Origin: Gluconobacter cerevisiae
GTDB taxonomy: Bacteria > Pseudomonadota > Alphaproteobacteria > Acetobacterales > Acetobacteraceae
Direction of reading: 5' to 3'
Assembly: GCF_015244675.1 (NCBI RefSeq)
Contig: NZ_JABCQO010000001.1
Span: forward strand, 124,001 to 188,000
Length of the DNA stretch: 64,000 bases
Shown one piece after another: positions 44,618-57,699 of this stretch. Made by a program: the position numbers and the translations under genes. Under the pieces are notes generated by a model, which saw nothing but the letters and a program-made list of their open reading frames with translations, was not told where the DNA came from and did no database searches. How positions within the stretch are numbered: position 1 is the stretch's first letter; each line of letters opens with the position of its first letter.

Positions 44618-45349
44618 TCAGGCGTTGCGAAAACGCTCTTCAATTCCATAACGCGCAGCCCGGATGGCTTCGGGCAGATCTTTCCCATTGGCCAGTTCCG
44701 CCGCCAGAGCACTGGCAAGCTGACAGCCCGTTCCCCTCAACTCGAATGAAAAACGCGGGGAACGGAAGGCCAAGGGAGAAGACCCTGTTTCATACAGAAT
44801 ATCCTCAGAAACCGAAGACGGCAGATCATGGCCGCCCTTCAGCAGAACGCTCCGACAGCCCCGAGACAACAGCGCGTCAACAACTGCCTCGCGTCCCGCC
44901 ACCGGAGCCATTCCCAACGCAGCAGCCAAGGCCGCCAGCTCTGGCAGATTAGGGGTAAGAATAGTGGTTCGGGGCAGAAGCAGCGCGATCAGAGCCTGCA
45001 CGCCTTCCGGGTCCAGCAGAGCATGACCGGAACTTGAACAGAGCACCGGGTCCAGCACCACGGGCACATCTGGCAGAAACGACGCAACAACACGGATCAG
45101 AGATGCGTTAAACAGGGCACCGATCTTAACGGCCGAGATCCCCGTTTCCAGCGCCGCTTCGATCTGCGTGGCCAGTAGGGCTGGAGCAACGGGCTCCACT
45201 GCCAGAACGCGATGGTCGGTCTGGGCCGTGACAGCGGTGACAGCAAGGCGGGCGGTCTGCCCGCCCCCCTGAACCGCCAGCAGATCCCGTGCAAGACCAG
45301 CGCCCCCGCTGGAATCCAGTCCACCGATTAGCAGAACAGGCAGTGTCAT
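44618..45349 (-). CDS. thiD: Hydroxymethylpyrimidine/phosphomethylpyrimidine kinase
   Basis: A 243-residue ribokinase-fold enzyme phosphorylating HMP to HMP-PP for thiamin synthesis. GGLDSSGGAGLARDLLAVQ, TAVTAQT, DPVLCSSSGHALL, ILTPNLPELAAL, LLKGGH and the anion-hole motif GTGCQLASALAA are present. Last gene of the operon; ATGA overlap with thiF. Confidence 0.92.
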   Translation of the reverse strand: MTLPVLLIGGLDSSGGAGLARDLLAVQGGGQTARLAVTAVTAQTDHRVLAVEPVAPALLATQIEAALETGISAVKIGALFNASLIRVVASFLPDVPVVLDPVLCSSSGHALLDPEGVQALIALLLPRTTILTPNLPELAALAAALGMAPVAGREAVVDALLSRGCRSVLLKGGHDLPSSVSEDILYETGSSPLAFRSPRFSFELRGTGCQLASALAAELANGKDLPEAIRAARYGIEERFRNA

Positions 45350-46308
45350 CGTCCTGTCGTCGCAATGAACGCGGGAACACCAGCCTGTGCGGAAAAGCGT
45401 TTTGCGGCCCGCCAGGCCCGCAGACCACTGGCACAGACAAAGACGGTCCTGCCCGTATCCTTCGTCAGCGTTTCCGGGTGCTCGATCGGCCCGCGAACGG
45501 CCCAGGACACGGAGGGCGGCCCCTGCTCTTCCAGCCCCCGCAGGTCGAAAACGCGGTCTTCCGCGCGAATCTCCTCAAGCCCGAGGATGAAGGGGCCCTC
45601 ATTTTCGGCAGAAACCGCTGTATCGAACCGGAAAGACGAACTTCTCCAGCGTTCCAGATCCAGCGTCATCATCTGCCCCAGCGGAGAGGGCTGCGTCTCA
45701 AGCAGAACGGAGAGCACCATCTGCGCCTGTATGGCCCCGAGTGCCGCAACAGCAGGCCCCATCACACCGGCTTCCGCACAATTCGGCAGAATAGCGGGAA
45801 GATCCGGGAAAACAGCCCGGTAATCCGGGGCCGTGGCGCAGAACCCGCCCGCATATCCCGACCGTCCAAGCGCCGAAGCACTCACGAGAGGCAAACCCGC
45901 TTCAACACACAGATCGGAAAGCAGATAGGTGACGGCCACGCTGTCCGCCGCATCCACGACCACGGACACGTCCGTCAGGAGGCTTCGCGCCAGCACCGGC
46001 TCCAGACGTTGCGCCACGGGTATGATCTGACAGTTCGGATTCAGGTCCGACAGCCGATCGGCCACGCAAAGCGCTTTGAGGCTGCCGATATCGTCCATGC
46101 GAAAGAGCGTCTGGCGATGCAGGTTGCTCTCGTCCACACGGTCATGATCGACCACCGTGATCCGCCCGCATCCAGCACCGACAAGCGCGGGCAGAACAGT
46201 CGCGCCCAGACCACCTGCACCCACGACCAGAACATGGGCTTCCAAAAGGCGTTTCTGATCCGCCACACCCTGCGGGAAAAGCCCGGTCTGTCGCGAATAA
46301 CGACTCAT
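45346..46308 (-). CDS. thiF: ThiS adenylyltransferase ThiF with C-terminal rhodanese-like domain
   Basis: A 320-residue ThiF/MoeB-type enzyme that adenylates the ThiS C terminus. RYSRQTGLFPQGVADQKRL and the ATP loop LVVGAGGLGATVLP are typical, with DHDRVDESNLHRQTLF and VVVDAADS following. From about residue 235 a rhodanese-like region ends in VFVCASGLRAW with C292 in the active-loop position, so one protein may both adenylate and deliver sulfur. The usual zinc-binding Cys pairs of MoeB are not evident. Overlaps thiE and thiD by ATGA. Confidence 0.88.
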   Translation of the reverse strand: MSRYSRQTGLFPQGVADQKRLLEAHVLVVGAGGLGATVLPALVGAGCGRITVVDHDRVDESNLHRQTLFRMDDIGSLKALCVADRLSDLNPNCQIIPVAQRLEPVLARSLLTDVSVVVDAADSVAVTYLLSDLCVEAGLPLVSASALGRSGYAGGFCATAPDYRAVFPDLPAILPNCAEAGVMGPAVAALGAIQAQMVLSVLLETQPSPLGQMMTLDLERWRSSSFRFDTAVSAENEGPFILGLEEIRAEDRVFDLRGLEEQGPPSVSWAVRGPIEHPETLTKDTGRTVFVCASGLRAWRAAKRFSAQAGVPAFIATTGR

Positions 46309-46919
46309 TGTCTGTAGGCCTGCGTCGCGGCGACCCATTCCCGACAGCGCGCCACCGGGTCTTCCGCCTGCTGGATGTCCGTCACAACCGCCGCACTGTC
46401 CGCCCCCGCCGCAAAAACCCCTTCAAGACGCTCCGGCGTGAGACCTCCAATGGCGACAAGCGGCGTATCCCCAGCGCGGGTTTTCCAGTCCCGGACGCGC
46501 TCCAGCCCCTGCGGTCCCCATTTCATTTTCTTCAGAAGCGTCGGATAGACCGGGCCGAGAGCGACATAGGCCGGTTCGAAAGACAGAGCGCGTTCAAGCT
46601 CCGCCGGATCATGGGTGGACAGCCCGAACCGGATGCCCGCACGCCGCAGAGCGTCAAAATCGGCGGTCTCCATGTCTTCCTGGCCGAGATGGACGAAATC
46701 GCATCCCAGTTCCAGCGCAAGTTGCCAGTAATCGTTGATGACAAGCTGCGCGCCATGTGTCTCGCAAAGTATCCGCGCATGACGGATCTGACGGCGGAGC
46801 TCTGCGTTCGGCTTGTCTTTCAACCGAAGCTGGACCAGACGCACGCCACAGGGCAGCAGCGTTTCAAGGAGCGAAACGTCCCCCACCAGAAGGTAAAAGG
46901 GATCAAGCACAGTCATCAT
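46305..46919 (-). CDS. thiE: Thiamine phosphate synthase
   Basis: A 204-residue TIM-barrel enzyme joining HMP-PP and thiazole phosphate. [67 protein letters not shown] and [10 protein letters not shown] match the family in order. Slightly divergent at the pyrophosphate loop. Coupled to thiG by ATGA. Confidence 0.92.
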   Translation of the reverse strand: MMTVLDPFYLLVGDVSLLETLLPCGVRLVQLRLKDKPNAELRRQIRHARILCETHGAQLVINDYWQLALELGCDFVHLGQEDMETADFDALRRAGIRFGLSTHDPAELERALSFEPAYVALGPVYPTLLKKMKWGPQGLERVRDWKTRAGDTPLVAIGGLTPERLEGVFAAGADSAAVVTDIQQAEDPVARCREWVAATQAYRQ

Positions 46920-47674
46920 ACCAGTTCCGCCAGACCGAAAACCGGCGTCGAGGCGCAGGCCATGTCCCGTCTGGGCATCAGCCCGGCCTCGAACGCTTCC
47001 CGCCCTGCCTGAATGGCGCGACCGAACGCCCGCGCCATGGCCGCCGGGTCCACGGCCTTGGCCACCGCCGTATTGAGCAATATCGCGTCAAGCCCCATCT
47101 CCATGGCCTGTGCCGCCTGACTGGGCGCACCGATCCCCGCATCCACAACCAGCGGAATACCGGTGAAATGCGCCCGCATGGTCCGCAGACCTTCAGGATT
47201 GCGCAGCCCCTGCCCCGATCCGATCGGCGCGCCCCACGGCATCAGAACCTTGCATCCGGCCTCAAGGAGTTTTTCCCCCACGATCAGGTCTTCGGTCGTG
47301 TAGGGAAACACCTCGAACCCCTCTGCGCACAGCACGCGTGCGGCTTCGACGAGCGCGAACGGGTCCGGCTGAAGTGTGTCGGCATGGCCGATGACTTCCA
47401 GCTTGATCCATGATGTTCCGAACACTTCGCGCGCCATGCGGGCCGTGGTGACGGCTTCGCGGGTCGTATGACATCCTGCCGTGTTCGGCAGCAGGCGACA
47501 GCGACTTTCGGACAGGATATTCCGGAATGCCGCACCCGCAGCGCCTTCCCGCCGCAGCGAGACCGTGATGATCTCTGCGCCGGACGCCTCGATCGCTTCC
47601 AGCAGAACCGCGGGCGACGGATACTGCGCCGTCCCAAGCATCAGCCGCGACGTCAGATCAACACCATAAAACAT
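46916..47674 (-). CDS. thiG: Thiazole synthase
   Basis: A 252-residue TIM-barrel enzyme forming the thiazole ring from DXP, dehydroglycine and ThiS thiocarboxylate. [45 protein letters not shown] (with the Schiff-base Lys), [15 protein letters not shown] and [27 protein letters not shown] are diagnostic. It starts one base after thiS. Confidence 0.95.
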   Translation of the reverse strand: MFYGVDLTSRLMLGTAQYPSPAVLLEAIEASGAEIITVSLRREGAAGAAFRNILSESRCRLLPNTAGCHTTREAVTTARMAREVFGTSWIKLEVIGHADTLQPDPFALVEAARVLCAEGFEVFPYTTEDLIVGEKLLEAGCKVLMPWGAPIGSGQGLRNPEGLRTMRAHFTGIPLVVDAGIGAPSQAAQAMEMGLDAILLNTAVAKAVDPAAMARAFGRAIQAGREAFEAGLMPRRDMACASTPVFGLAELV

Positions 47675-47675
47675 G

Positions 47676-47862
47676 TCAGCCTCCCTGCATCGGAGACAGG
47701 ACTTCGACCTTCATGCCCTCGTCCAGACGGGTTGCGTCACGCATGGAACGGGCAATGAAATCACCGTTCAGGGCCGTGGCCACGCAGGGCGCATCGAAAC
47801 CCTGCTCGCTCAGCAGGTCGGCCAGCGTCAGGGCCTGTGTCCTGATGACCTCGCCATTCAGA

Positions 47863-47873
<11 letters not shown>
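47676..47873 (-). CDS. thiS: Sulfur carrier protein ThiS
   Basis: A 65-residue ubiquitin-like carrier ending in the required Gly-Gly (SPMQGG), where the thiocarboxylate forms. The frame opens earlier, but the ATG at 47873 gives the normal MRIDLNGE start. It overlaps thiO by 11 bases. Confidence 0.93.
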
Positions 47874-50830
<2,957 letters not shown>

Positions 50831-51252
50831 AGAGTTCGACAGTGCTGGAGAAGAGCAGAAAGATCAAGACCCGACAGATCTGGCGAAAGGGGTTCGCCTT
50901 GAAGTTTGATGGCAATTTATTGTCACGAAAACGAGAGGGCGCCTTGGTATGGGGCAGTCACAAATTTTCGAAAATTCGCTCATCAGCTCGGGATAAGGAC
51001 ACAACATGCAGATTATAGATTTTATTATTCCCACGAAATAACAAATTATTCTATGGAAATTGTTTCGGAGAGTAACATTGCATTTTAGGTATGTTTTTAG
51101 GCAACACACAGGCATTAAATTTTCGACTGAAGAATAAACAGTTTTTTCGACAGTAAAGCCAAGCTATCAGGCAAATTATGTTGTTTTTACGGAATGACAT
51201 TATCCGGTAACGAATCCACCAGTTTCCCATCCAACGTGAGGATTGTGTTTTT
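50831..51252. other. AT-rich divergent promoter region
   Basis: No gene seen. It should contain the thiC promoter and that of the rightward TonB receptor/GH92 operon. A perfect 14-base palindrome AATTTTCGAAAATT lies at 50963-50976. No regulator gene is adjacent. Confidence 0.5.
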
Positions 51253-54200
51253 ATGAAAGCCAGATCAGCACCACGTCGGAACATCATGCTTTTCGCCTTT
51301 TCCGCGCTCACCGGGGCCGCTGTCACAGCCCCCACTGGCTCCGCGCAGGCACAGACCGTCAGTGCGTCCCAGGACAGCACTGCCGCCCCCAAACAGACCA
51401 AGTCCCAAAGCCGTGCTGCTACGGGAAAAACATTGACAACCACATCATCGCGCAAGGCGGTGTTGCAAAAAGCCTCCGCAACCGGCGTCAATTCAACCCG
51501 CGCAGAGAGCGTCGTCGTCACGGGCACATTGTTCCACGATAAGAACCTGAGCAGCGCGTCTCCGATCGAACAGATCACCGCCAAACAGCTCCAGCAACGC
51601 GGCATCAAGACCGTGACTGACGCCCTTCAGCTTCTGTCGTCCAACGGTTCCGGCAACCTGACCAACGCCTTCTCCGCAAACGGCGCCTTCGCAGGCGGCG
51701 CATCAGCCCCCTCCCTCCGCGGCCTTCAGACATCCGCAACGCTCGTGATGATGGACGGCATGCGTCTCTCCTACTATCCCGCGGGCGACGATGGGGCGCG
51801 TAACTTCGTTGATACGAACTGGATGCCCGCATCTCTGGTGCAGACCATCGACGTACAGCAGGATGGCGGCTCCGCACTGTACGGTGCTGACGCCGTGGCC
51901 GGCGTCATCAACATGATCACGCGCGAACAGATCAAGGGCTTCGAAGGCAACGCCGAAGGCGGCCTCAATCAGGCTGGATATGGCGGCCATCAGCGTCTTT
52001 ACGCCAATTACGGCGTGGGCGATGTGGAGAAGGATGGCTACAATTTCTATGTCAATTCGGAATATCAGTCCGATGACATGATTACCAACAGCCAGCTCGG
52101 CTATCCTTACAACACCAGCAACCTGACAGGTATCGGCGGCGGCAACGCGGACGGAAACATCCTTGGCCCGGATGGAACATTCAGCAATGCTGTCACGCAG
52201 ACCACAGGCGTCGTGGCCAAAGCCGTCGACAGCAGCGGCAAATCCCTCAGCGGCTATCAGTTACTCAATCCGACTTCAGGCTGTAACGGTTTGTCCGGCG
52301 CACATTCGGGCTATGTAACCGGCACGCCGACAGGTTCCGTCAGCAGCCTGTGCCAGCAGGACACTGTCTCGAAATACAGCGTGATCTCACCTTATGATCG
52401 CCGTGTGGAGGCCACCGCGCATCTCACGGTCAAGCTCGGACCGCGCGCCAAGCTCGTGAGCATGTTCACCTACTCCCAGAACCTGTCTTCCTACACCGGC
52501 ACACCCAGCGCGTTTTACGCCAACACACAGTCGCAGCTCGGAACGAGCAAAGGCGTGCTGGCCCCGGCCTATCTGCCCGACGGCTCCCTGAACCCCAACA
52601 ATCCTTATGCGTCGCTTAACGAAAGCGCACAGCTTTACGGACGTTTCATCGACCCTACAGAGGTCACGCAGTTCTCCCAGAACTATCGCGGCTCCATGCA
52701 TTTGACGGGCTGGGAGTCTTCAAGCTGGGGCGGCGACTGGAACTACGATTCCAGCATGGTCGGCATGAATACCGATCTTTCAACGAAATACGGCAATTAC
52801 ATCAATATTGGCGATCTCAATAATGCGATTGAGAACGGCACCTATAACTTCGTCGATCAGAGCGCCAATTCCACCGCAGCAAAGAACGCCATCGCGCCGA
52901 CAGAAATCGTCCATTCCAAGACGGAAGAATATTCCTGGCAGGCGTCCGTCACCAAGGGGCTCGTCCGACTGCCCGGCGGCATGCTGAACCTCGCGATCGG
53001 AACAAACGTCCGTTACGAAGGCTTCAGCGCGCCAAACGCCAACCCGGTCGACACCACCGACGTCAACAACCAGTACGAAAGCATCAACCCGTTCAGCGCG
53101 ATCGGCCATCGTTACGTCTATTCCGGCTACTTTGAACTGAACGCCCCCATCGTGAAAATGCTGAACGCCGATTTCCAGGGGCGTTACGACTCATATTCCA
53201 CAGGTTTCAGCCATTTTTCTCCAAAAATCGGCGTCACGTTCAAGCCAAGCAAGGAGTTCATGCTCCGTGGGACATGGTCGCAGGGCTTTCAGGTTCCGAG
53301 TTTCTATGAAACCAACGGCACCACCATTGGCTATACGTCCTATGGCCCGTCGAACCTGACCTGGATCAACCAGCATCTGGATGCCAACGGCAGCAAGGAC
53401 AGCTACGCACAGGCTTACAGCCTCGGCGGCCAGAGCGTCGGCAATCCAGACCTCAAACCCATGACAAACAACACCTTCACGGGCGGCCCGGTCTTTCATC
53501 CCTTCCCGTGGATGACGTTCAGCGCGGAATACTGGTATATTCGCGAGAAGAACGTCATCGTCTCCAACCCGACCCCGGCAGCAACCGTGGCGGCGGCCTA
53601 CGAGGCCATGAACACCAACCAGACGGTCATGATCGACGGCAATACCGTCGTCCCGGACATTGCGGACCCGCTGCATCCTGACGCGCCGCGCCGTGCGGGC
53701 ATCATTGAATCGTCCTACATCAACGCCAACAGCATGATGACCGACGGCGTGGATCTCAACCTTTCGATCACCCATCGCCTCCCCGGCCCCCTGAAGATGA
53801 TCAACTGGTACAGCAACGGCCACGCAACATGGGTCCACCGCTTCAACCAGACCATTCCGGGTGTCGGCGTTGAGCGTTTCGCCGGAACCGAAGGCCCGTG
53901 GAACACGACCTCAGCCTCTGGAACGCCCCGCTGGCGCGCCAACTGGCAGAACACCTTCACCTGGAACAAACTCTCAACGACCTTCACCGTCTATTACACC
54001 AGCGGCTATCACGGCACAGCAGAAGACAATGACGGCCCGGGAACAGCCGGAAACTGCAATTACGCCCTGTATCAGAATGTCAGCAGCTTCTATCCGTCCC
54101 AGTGCAATGTCCGCCATTTCTGGGATCTCGACATGACTGTGAACTACCAGTTCAACAAACAATGGGCTGGTTACGTCAACATCTACAATCTGGCCGGTTT

Positions 54201-54312
54201 CAAGGCACCGTATGATTTTGGCACCTATGGATCCTATCTCTACAATTCGTCCTGGGCGCAGAGTGGTGCTTTGGGGCGGGCCTTCCGTTTCGGAGTTACA
54301 GCAACACTGTAA
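51253..54312 (+). CDS. Large TonB-dependent receptor of the GH92 locus
   Basis: A 1019-residue outer-membrane receptor. The signal peptide (FAFSALTGAAVTAPTGSAQA) is followed by a Ser/Thr/Lys-rich linker, a TonB box (ESVVVTG near 95) and a plug (SPIEQITAKQLQQRGIKTVTDALQLL, GSALYGADAVAGVINMITRE). The barrel has long loops and ends in RAFRFGVTATL. No STN domain. It resembles the large receptors of proteobacterial carbohydrate loci rather than siderophore receptors. The next gene starts 6 bases after its stop, so it is likely to import the oligosaccharides released by the GH92 enzymes. Confidence 0.9.
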   Translation: MKARSAPRRNIMLFAFSALTGAAVTAPTGSAQAQTVSASQDSTAAPKQTKSQSRAATGKTLTTTSSRKAVLQKASATGVNSTRAESVVVTGTLFHDKNLSSASPIEQITAKQLQQRGIKTVTDALQLLSSNGSGNLTNAFSANGAFAGGASAPSLRGLQTSATLVMMDGMRLSYYPAGDDGARNFVDTNWMPASLVQTIDVQQDGGSALYGADAVAGVINMITREQIKGFEGNAEGGLNQAGYGGHQRLYANYGVGDVEKDGYNFYVNSEYQSDDMITNSQLGYPYNTSNLTGIGGGNADGNILGPDGTFSNAVTQTTGVVAKAVDSSGKSLSGYQLLNPTSGCNGLSGAHSGYVTGTPTGSVSSLCQQDTVSKYSVISPYDRRVEATAHLTVKLGPRAKLVSMFTYSQNLSSYTGTPSAFYANTQSQLGTSKGVLAPAYLPDGSLNPNNPYASLNESAQLYGRFIDPTEVTQFSQNYRGSMHLTGWESSSWGGDWNYDSSMVGMNTDLSTKYGNYINIGDLNNAIENGTYNFVDQSANSTAAKNAIAPTEIVHSKTEEYSWQASVTKGLVRLPGGMLNLAIGTNVRYEGFSAPNANPVDTTDVNNQYESINPFSAIGHRYVYSGYFELNAPIVKMLNADFQGRYDSYSTGFSHFSPKIGVTFKPSKEFMLRGTWSQGFQVPSFYETNGTTIGYTSYGPSNLTWINQHLDANGSKDSYAQAYSLGGQSVGNPDLKPMTNNTFTGGPVFHPFPWMTFSAEYWYIREKNVIVSNPTPAATVAAAYEAMNTNQTVMIDGNTVVPDIADPLHPDAPRRAGIIESSYINANSMMTDGVDLNLSITHRLPGPLKMINWYSNGHATWVHRFNQTIPGVGVERFAGTEGPWNTTSASGTPRWRANWQNTFTWNKLSTTFTVYYTSGYHGTAEDNDGPGTAGNCNYALYQNVSSFYPSQCNVRHFWDLDMTVNYQFNKQWAGYVNIYNLAGFKAPYDFGTYGSYLYNSSWAQSGALGRAFRFGVTATL

Positions 54313-54318
54313 GGCGTG

Positions 54319-57300
54319 ATGCACAACACAATCAGGCGCTCCTGTTCGCGCACGGCATTCCTCATGGCGATGATCGCCATGGGGGTGCCCCGAGCCTTTT
54401 CGGCCCCCTTCGCGCCCTCCGGCATGGCGGAGGCGTCTGCGCCTTTCGCCCTCCAGTCAGGCTCCGGCCCGGACTGGAGCCTGTCCGATGCGGACGGCCC
54501 CACGAAAAACGAAGTCCTCACGGCCCGTGCCGGAAGCGGCCTGACCGGCCTCCGAACGCTTCGCCTCGACACCACTGCGACAGATCTGCGGACCGTCATC
54601 GCAAAGCCGAACTCCGCCTTTCGCATCAACAGACAGTCGCATCTCACCTACGCCATTTTTCCTGTCGCCGACGCGCTCTCCCTGACGGATGACGCGACAG
54701 ATACCAGCCTCGATATTCTGTTCACCGACGGCACCCGCGCCTCCACACTCGGCGCCCGCGACCTGTCCGGCGCTGCCCTGACAGCACAGGGTCAGGGCGC
54801 AGGACGCGCACTTTATCCCAACCAGTGGACACTCGTGGACGTTCCTCTCGGCAATATTGCCGCAGGCCGGACTGTCGCAGCCGTTGAACTGGCGTCCCAT
54901 GCGCCCAACGGCACAACCCGGCGCGTTTATCTCGATGCCGTCTCCATCGCCGATCGTCCCGATCAGACCGGCCTGACACCCGCCGACCTCGTAGATACGC
55001 GCCGTGGCACCAATGCGAACGGCCATTATTCGCGTGGGAACAATTTTCCCGCCGTGGCGGTCCCGCACGGCTTCAACTTCTGGACGCCCGTGACGCGGGG
55101 CAATTCCAACTGGCTTTACCAGTATCAGGAACGCAACGGCCCCAATAACCATCCGCGCCTCGAAGCCCTCTCTTTAAGCCACGAGCCCAGCCCGTGGATG
55201 GGCGATCGCAATACTTTCCAGATCATGCCCGCTCTCGGACCCGACGCGCCTTCCGCAGATCGAACCGCACGCGTCATCGGCTTCACGCACGATCACGAAA
55301 CCGCCCTGCCCTACCGCTACGCCGTCACGCTGGATAACGGAATCACGGCGGATCTGTCCCCGACCGACCACGCGGCCATCCTGCGTTTCCGCTATCCCGA
55401 CGGCACAACGCGCGGACAGGTCGTGTTCGACAACATCACCAATCAGGGCCGCCTGAAGATCGCTCCGGACGGACGCAGTGCGGACGGCTACACGGATGTC
55501 GCCAGCGACCTCTCCACCGGCGCAAGCCGGATGTATGTCCATCTGGAATTTGACCGTCCCGCCGTCGCACAAGGCCGCCTGACCGGCCAGAAGCGCGACG
55601 ATGTGCAAGCCTGGGCCGCGTTCGACACCACAGCCAACCCCACGGTCACGCTCCGGATCGCAACGTCCCTCATCAGCCTCGATCAGGCGCGATACAATCT
55701 TGCGCTCGAACTGCCGCCCGGCGCCACACTGGAAACAGCCGCCCAGAGCGCGAAAGCCGCGTGGAACAGCAGGCTGGACCGCGTTCAGATCCCCGGCGCA
55801 CCTCTCGACGAGCAGCGCACGCTCTACGGCAACCTCTACCGCCTCTATCTCTACCCCAACAACGCGGCTGAAAATGTCGGCACAATCGATGCACCGCATC
55901 TGCAACATGCCAGCCCGTTCCAGCCGAGAAAGCACCTCGACAGCCCGACGCAAACCGGCGTTCCTGTTCTGGACGGTCCGCTCTACGTCAATAACGGCTT
56001 CTGGGACACGTACCGCACGGCATGGCCCGCTTACGCGCTGCTGACACCCGAGGAAGACGGCCAGTTGATCGACGGCTTCGTCCAGCAATACCGCGAGGGC
56101 GGCTGGATCGCGCGCTGGTCTTCGCCCGGCTATGCCGACCTCATGACCGGAACGAGCGCGGACGTCGCCTTCGCGGACGCCTACGCCAAACATGTCCGCA
56201 ACTTCAATGTCGCAGCCTTCTATCGCGCAGGCCTGAAGGATGCGACCGTCATGCCCGACAATCCGGGCGTGGGCCGCAAGGGCCTCAACCGCTCCATGTT
56301 CCGAGGCTATACCGACACCGATACGGACGAAGCCCTGTCATGGTCCAATGCCGCCACGCTCAATGATTTTGCTCTGGGTGAAATGGCTGTCTCCCTGTCC
56401 GCCGCCGCGCCCGATGCGACAAAAGCCGATTACGCGGCGGAAAGCTGGTATCTGCACAACCGGGCCCTGAACTACGTCCATCTGTTCGACCGGGATGTCG
56501 GGTTTTTCGTTGGTCGCCGCCCGGACGGACAGTGGAGAGTCCCGAAAGAACAGTTCGATCCGCTCGCCTGGGGGGGCGACTATACCGAGACGAACGCCTG
56601 GACCATGGCTTTTGACCCCGTTCAGGACGGGCAGGGACTGGCCAGCCTCTATGGCGGACGCGACGGACTGGCGCACAAACTGGACGCCTATTTCGCAACA
56701 CCCGGCGTCTATCACACCGGCGCCTATGGCGGCGTCATCCACGAAATGCGTGAAATGCACGACATCCGCATGGGCCAGTACAGCCACAGCAACCAGCCCG
56801 CACATCATATCCTCTATCTGTACGACACCGCCGGTCAGCCCTGGAAAGCACAAGATAAAATTCGCGACGTCATGAACCGGCTGTATCGCGGCACGGCGAT
56901 CGGTCAGGGCTATCCGGGCGATGAGGATAACGGCGAAATGTCGGCCTGGTGGGTCTTCAGCGCGGCGGGGTTCTATCCCCTGAGGATGGGCACGCCGACT
57001 TACGCCATCGGCGCGCCGCGCTTTGAGACCATGCGCCTGACGCTCGGAAAAGGACACATCCTGACAGTCCGGGCACCCGGTATCAGCGACCGCAATCGCT
57101 TCGTCCAGTCCGTCAGCCTGAACGGCAAACCGCTCACGCGCTGGTGGCTGGACCATGACGACATCGCGGACGGAGGCGACCTGCTGTTCCGCATGGGGCC
57201 GCATCCGTCGCACTGGGGAACAGCGCCAGAAGCGTCGCTGCCCTCCCTGACTCCCGCCGGGCACAGTCCTGACCCCGCGATCGATCTGACCGATATCGCC

Positions 57301-57669
57301 GGAGCGACGCATACCGGATCGGAGGCGCTATTCGACAATGACGCCCTGACTTCCGCTTCCATCGGAACCACGGACGTCACCGTCACCCTCCCTGCCGGAG
57401 CTTCCGCGCTTGCCTATACGCTCACCTCCACCGACATGCCCGGCCATGCTCCGTCCGCATGGGACGTACTGGCTTCGGATGACGGAAAGACATGGCAGAA
57501 AATCGACCATCGCGAGAACGAAACATTTCCATGGAAACACCAGACACGCCCGTTCCTTCTCCCCGACCGTTCGCCACACAGACTGTATCGCTGGCATGTG
57601 CTCCAGCCGACTTCTGCCGAGGCTGGAGAGTTTGAACTGCTGGGCCACACGCAGCCCTCGTCACCCTGA
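54319..57669 (+). CDS. Secreted GH92 family glycosidase with Gln in the general-acid position
   Basis: A 1116-residue multidomain enzyme. After the signal peptide, residues ~55-215 are a beta-rich N-terminal domain (TLRLDTTATDLRTVI to YLDAVSIAD), ~220-950 the GH92 catalytic region (DLVDTRRGTNANGHYSRGNNFPAVAVPHG; PGDEDNGEMSAWWVFSAAGFYPL at 866-886), and ~995-1115 an F5/8-type (CBM32-like) domain. In the motif usually written GNEP this protein has H-S-N-Q826-P, so the general acid Glu is Gln. GH92 members are Ca-dependent alpha-mannosidases; a Gln variant is known to cleave mannose-1-phosphate diesters. An alternative GTG start lies three bases upstream. Confidence 0.9.
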   Translation: MHNTIRRSCSRTAFLMAMIAMGVPRAFSAPFAPSGMAEASAPFALQSGSGPDWSLSDADGPTKNEVLTARAGSGLTGLRTLRLDTTATDLRTVIAKPNSAFRINRQSHLTYAIFPVADALSLTDDATDTSLDILFTDGTRASTLGARDLSGAALTAQGQGAGRALYPNQWTLVDVPLGNIAAGRTVAAVELASHAPNGTTRRVYLDAVSIADRPDQTGLTPADLVDTRRGTNANGHYSRGNNFPAVAVPHGFNFWTPVTRGNSNWLYQYQERNGPNNHPRLEALSLSHEPSPWMGDRNTFQIMPALGPDAPSADRTARVIGFTHDHETALPYRYAVTLDNGITADLSPTDHAAILRFRYPDGTTRGQVVFDNITNQGRLKIAPDGRSADGYTDVASDLSTGASRMYVHLEFDRPAVAQGRLTGQKRDDVQAWAAFDTTANPTVTLRIATSLISLDQARYNLALELPPGATLETAAQSAKAAWNSRLDRVQIPGAPLDEQRTLYGNLYRLYLYPNNAAENVGTIDAPHLQHASPFQPRKHLDSPTQTGVPVLDGPLYVNNGFWDTYRTAWPAYALLTPEEDGQLIDGFVQQYREGGWIARWSSPGYADLMTGTSADVAFADAYAKHVRNFNVAAFYRAGLKDATVMPDNPGVGRKGLNRSMFRGYTDTDTDEALSWSNAATLNDFALGEMAVSLSAAAPDATKADYAAESWYLHNRALNYVHLFDRDVGFFVGRRPDGQWRVPKEQFDPLAWGGDYTETNAWTMAFDPVQDGQGLASLYGGRDGLAHKLDAYFATPGVYHTGAYGGVIHEMREMHDIRMGQYSHSNQPAHHILYLYDTAGQPWKAQDKIRDVMNRLYRGTAIGQGYPGDEDNGEMSAWWVFSAAGFYPLRMGTPTYAIGAPRFETMRLTLGKGHILTVRAPGISDRNRFVQSVSLNGKPLTRWWLDHDDIADGGDLLFRMGPHPSHWGTAPEASLPSLTPAGHSPDPAIDLTDIAGATHTGSEALFDNDALTSASIGTTDVTVTLPAGASALAYTLTSTDMPGHAPSAWDVLASDDGKTWQKIDHRENETFPWKHQTRPFLLPDRSPHRLYRWHVLQPTSAEAGEFELLGHTQPSSP

Positions 57670-57699
57670 AAGTCTTATTTTCCGGAGCCCCAAGCCCTT

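Noticed and set aside
50864-51115. An 83-codon open frame in the AT-rich region
   Set aside because: Composition differs from real genes here, no ribosome site, and the sequence looks random (Cys/Pro/Ile-rich).
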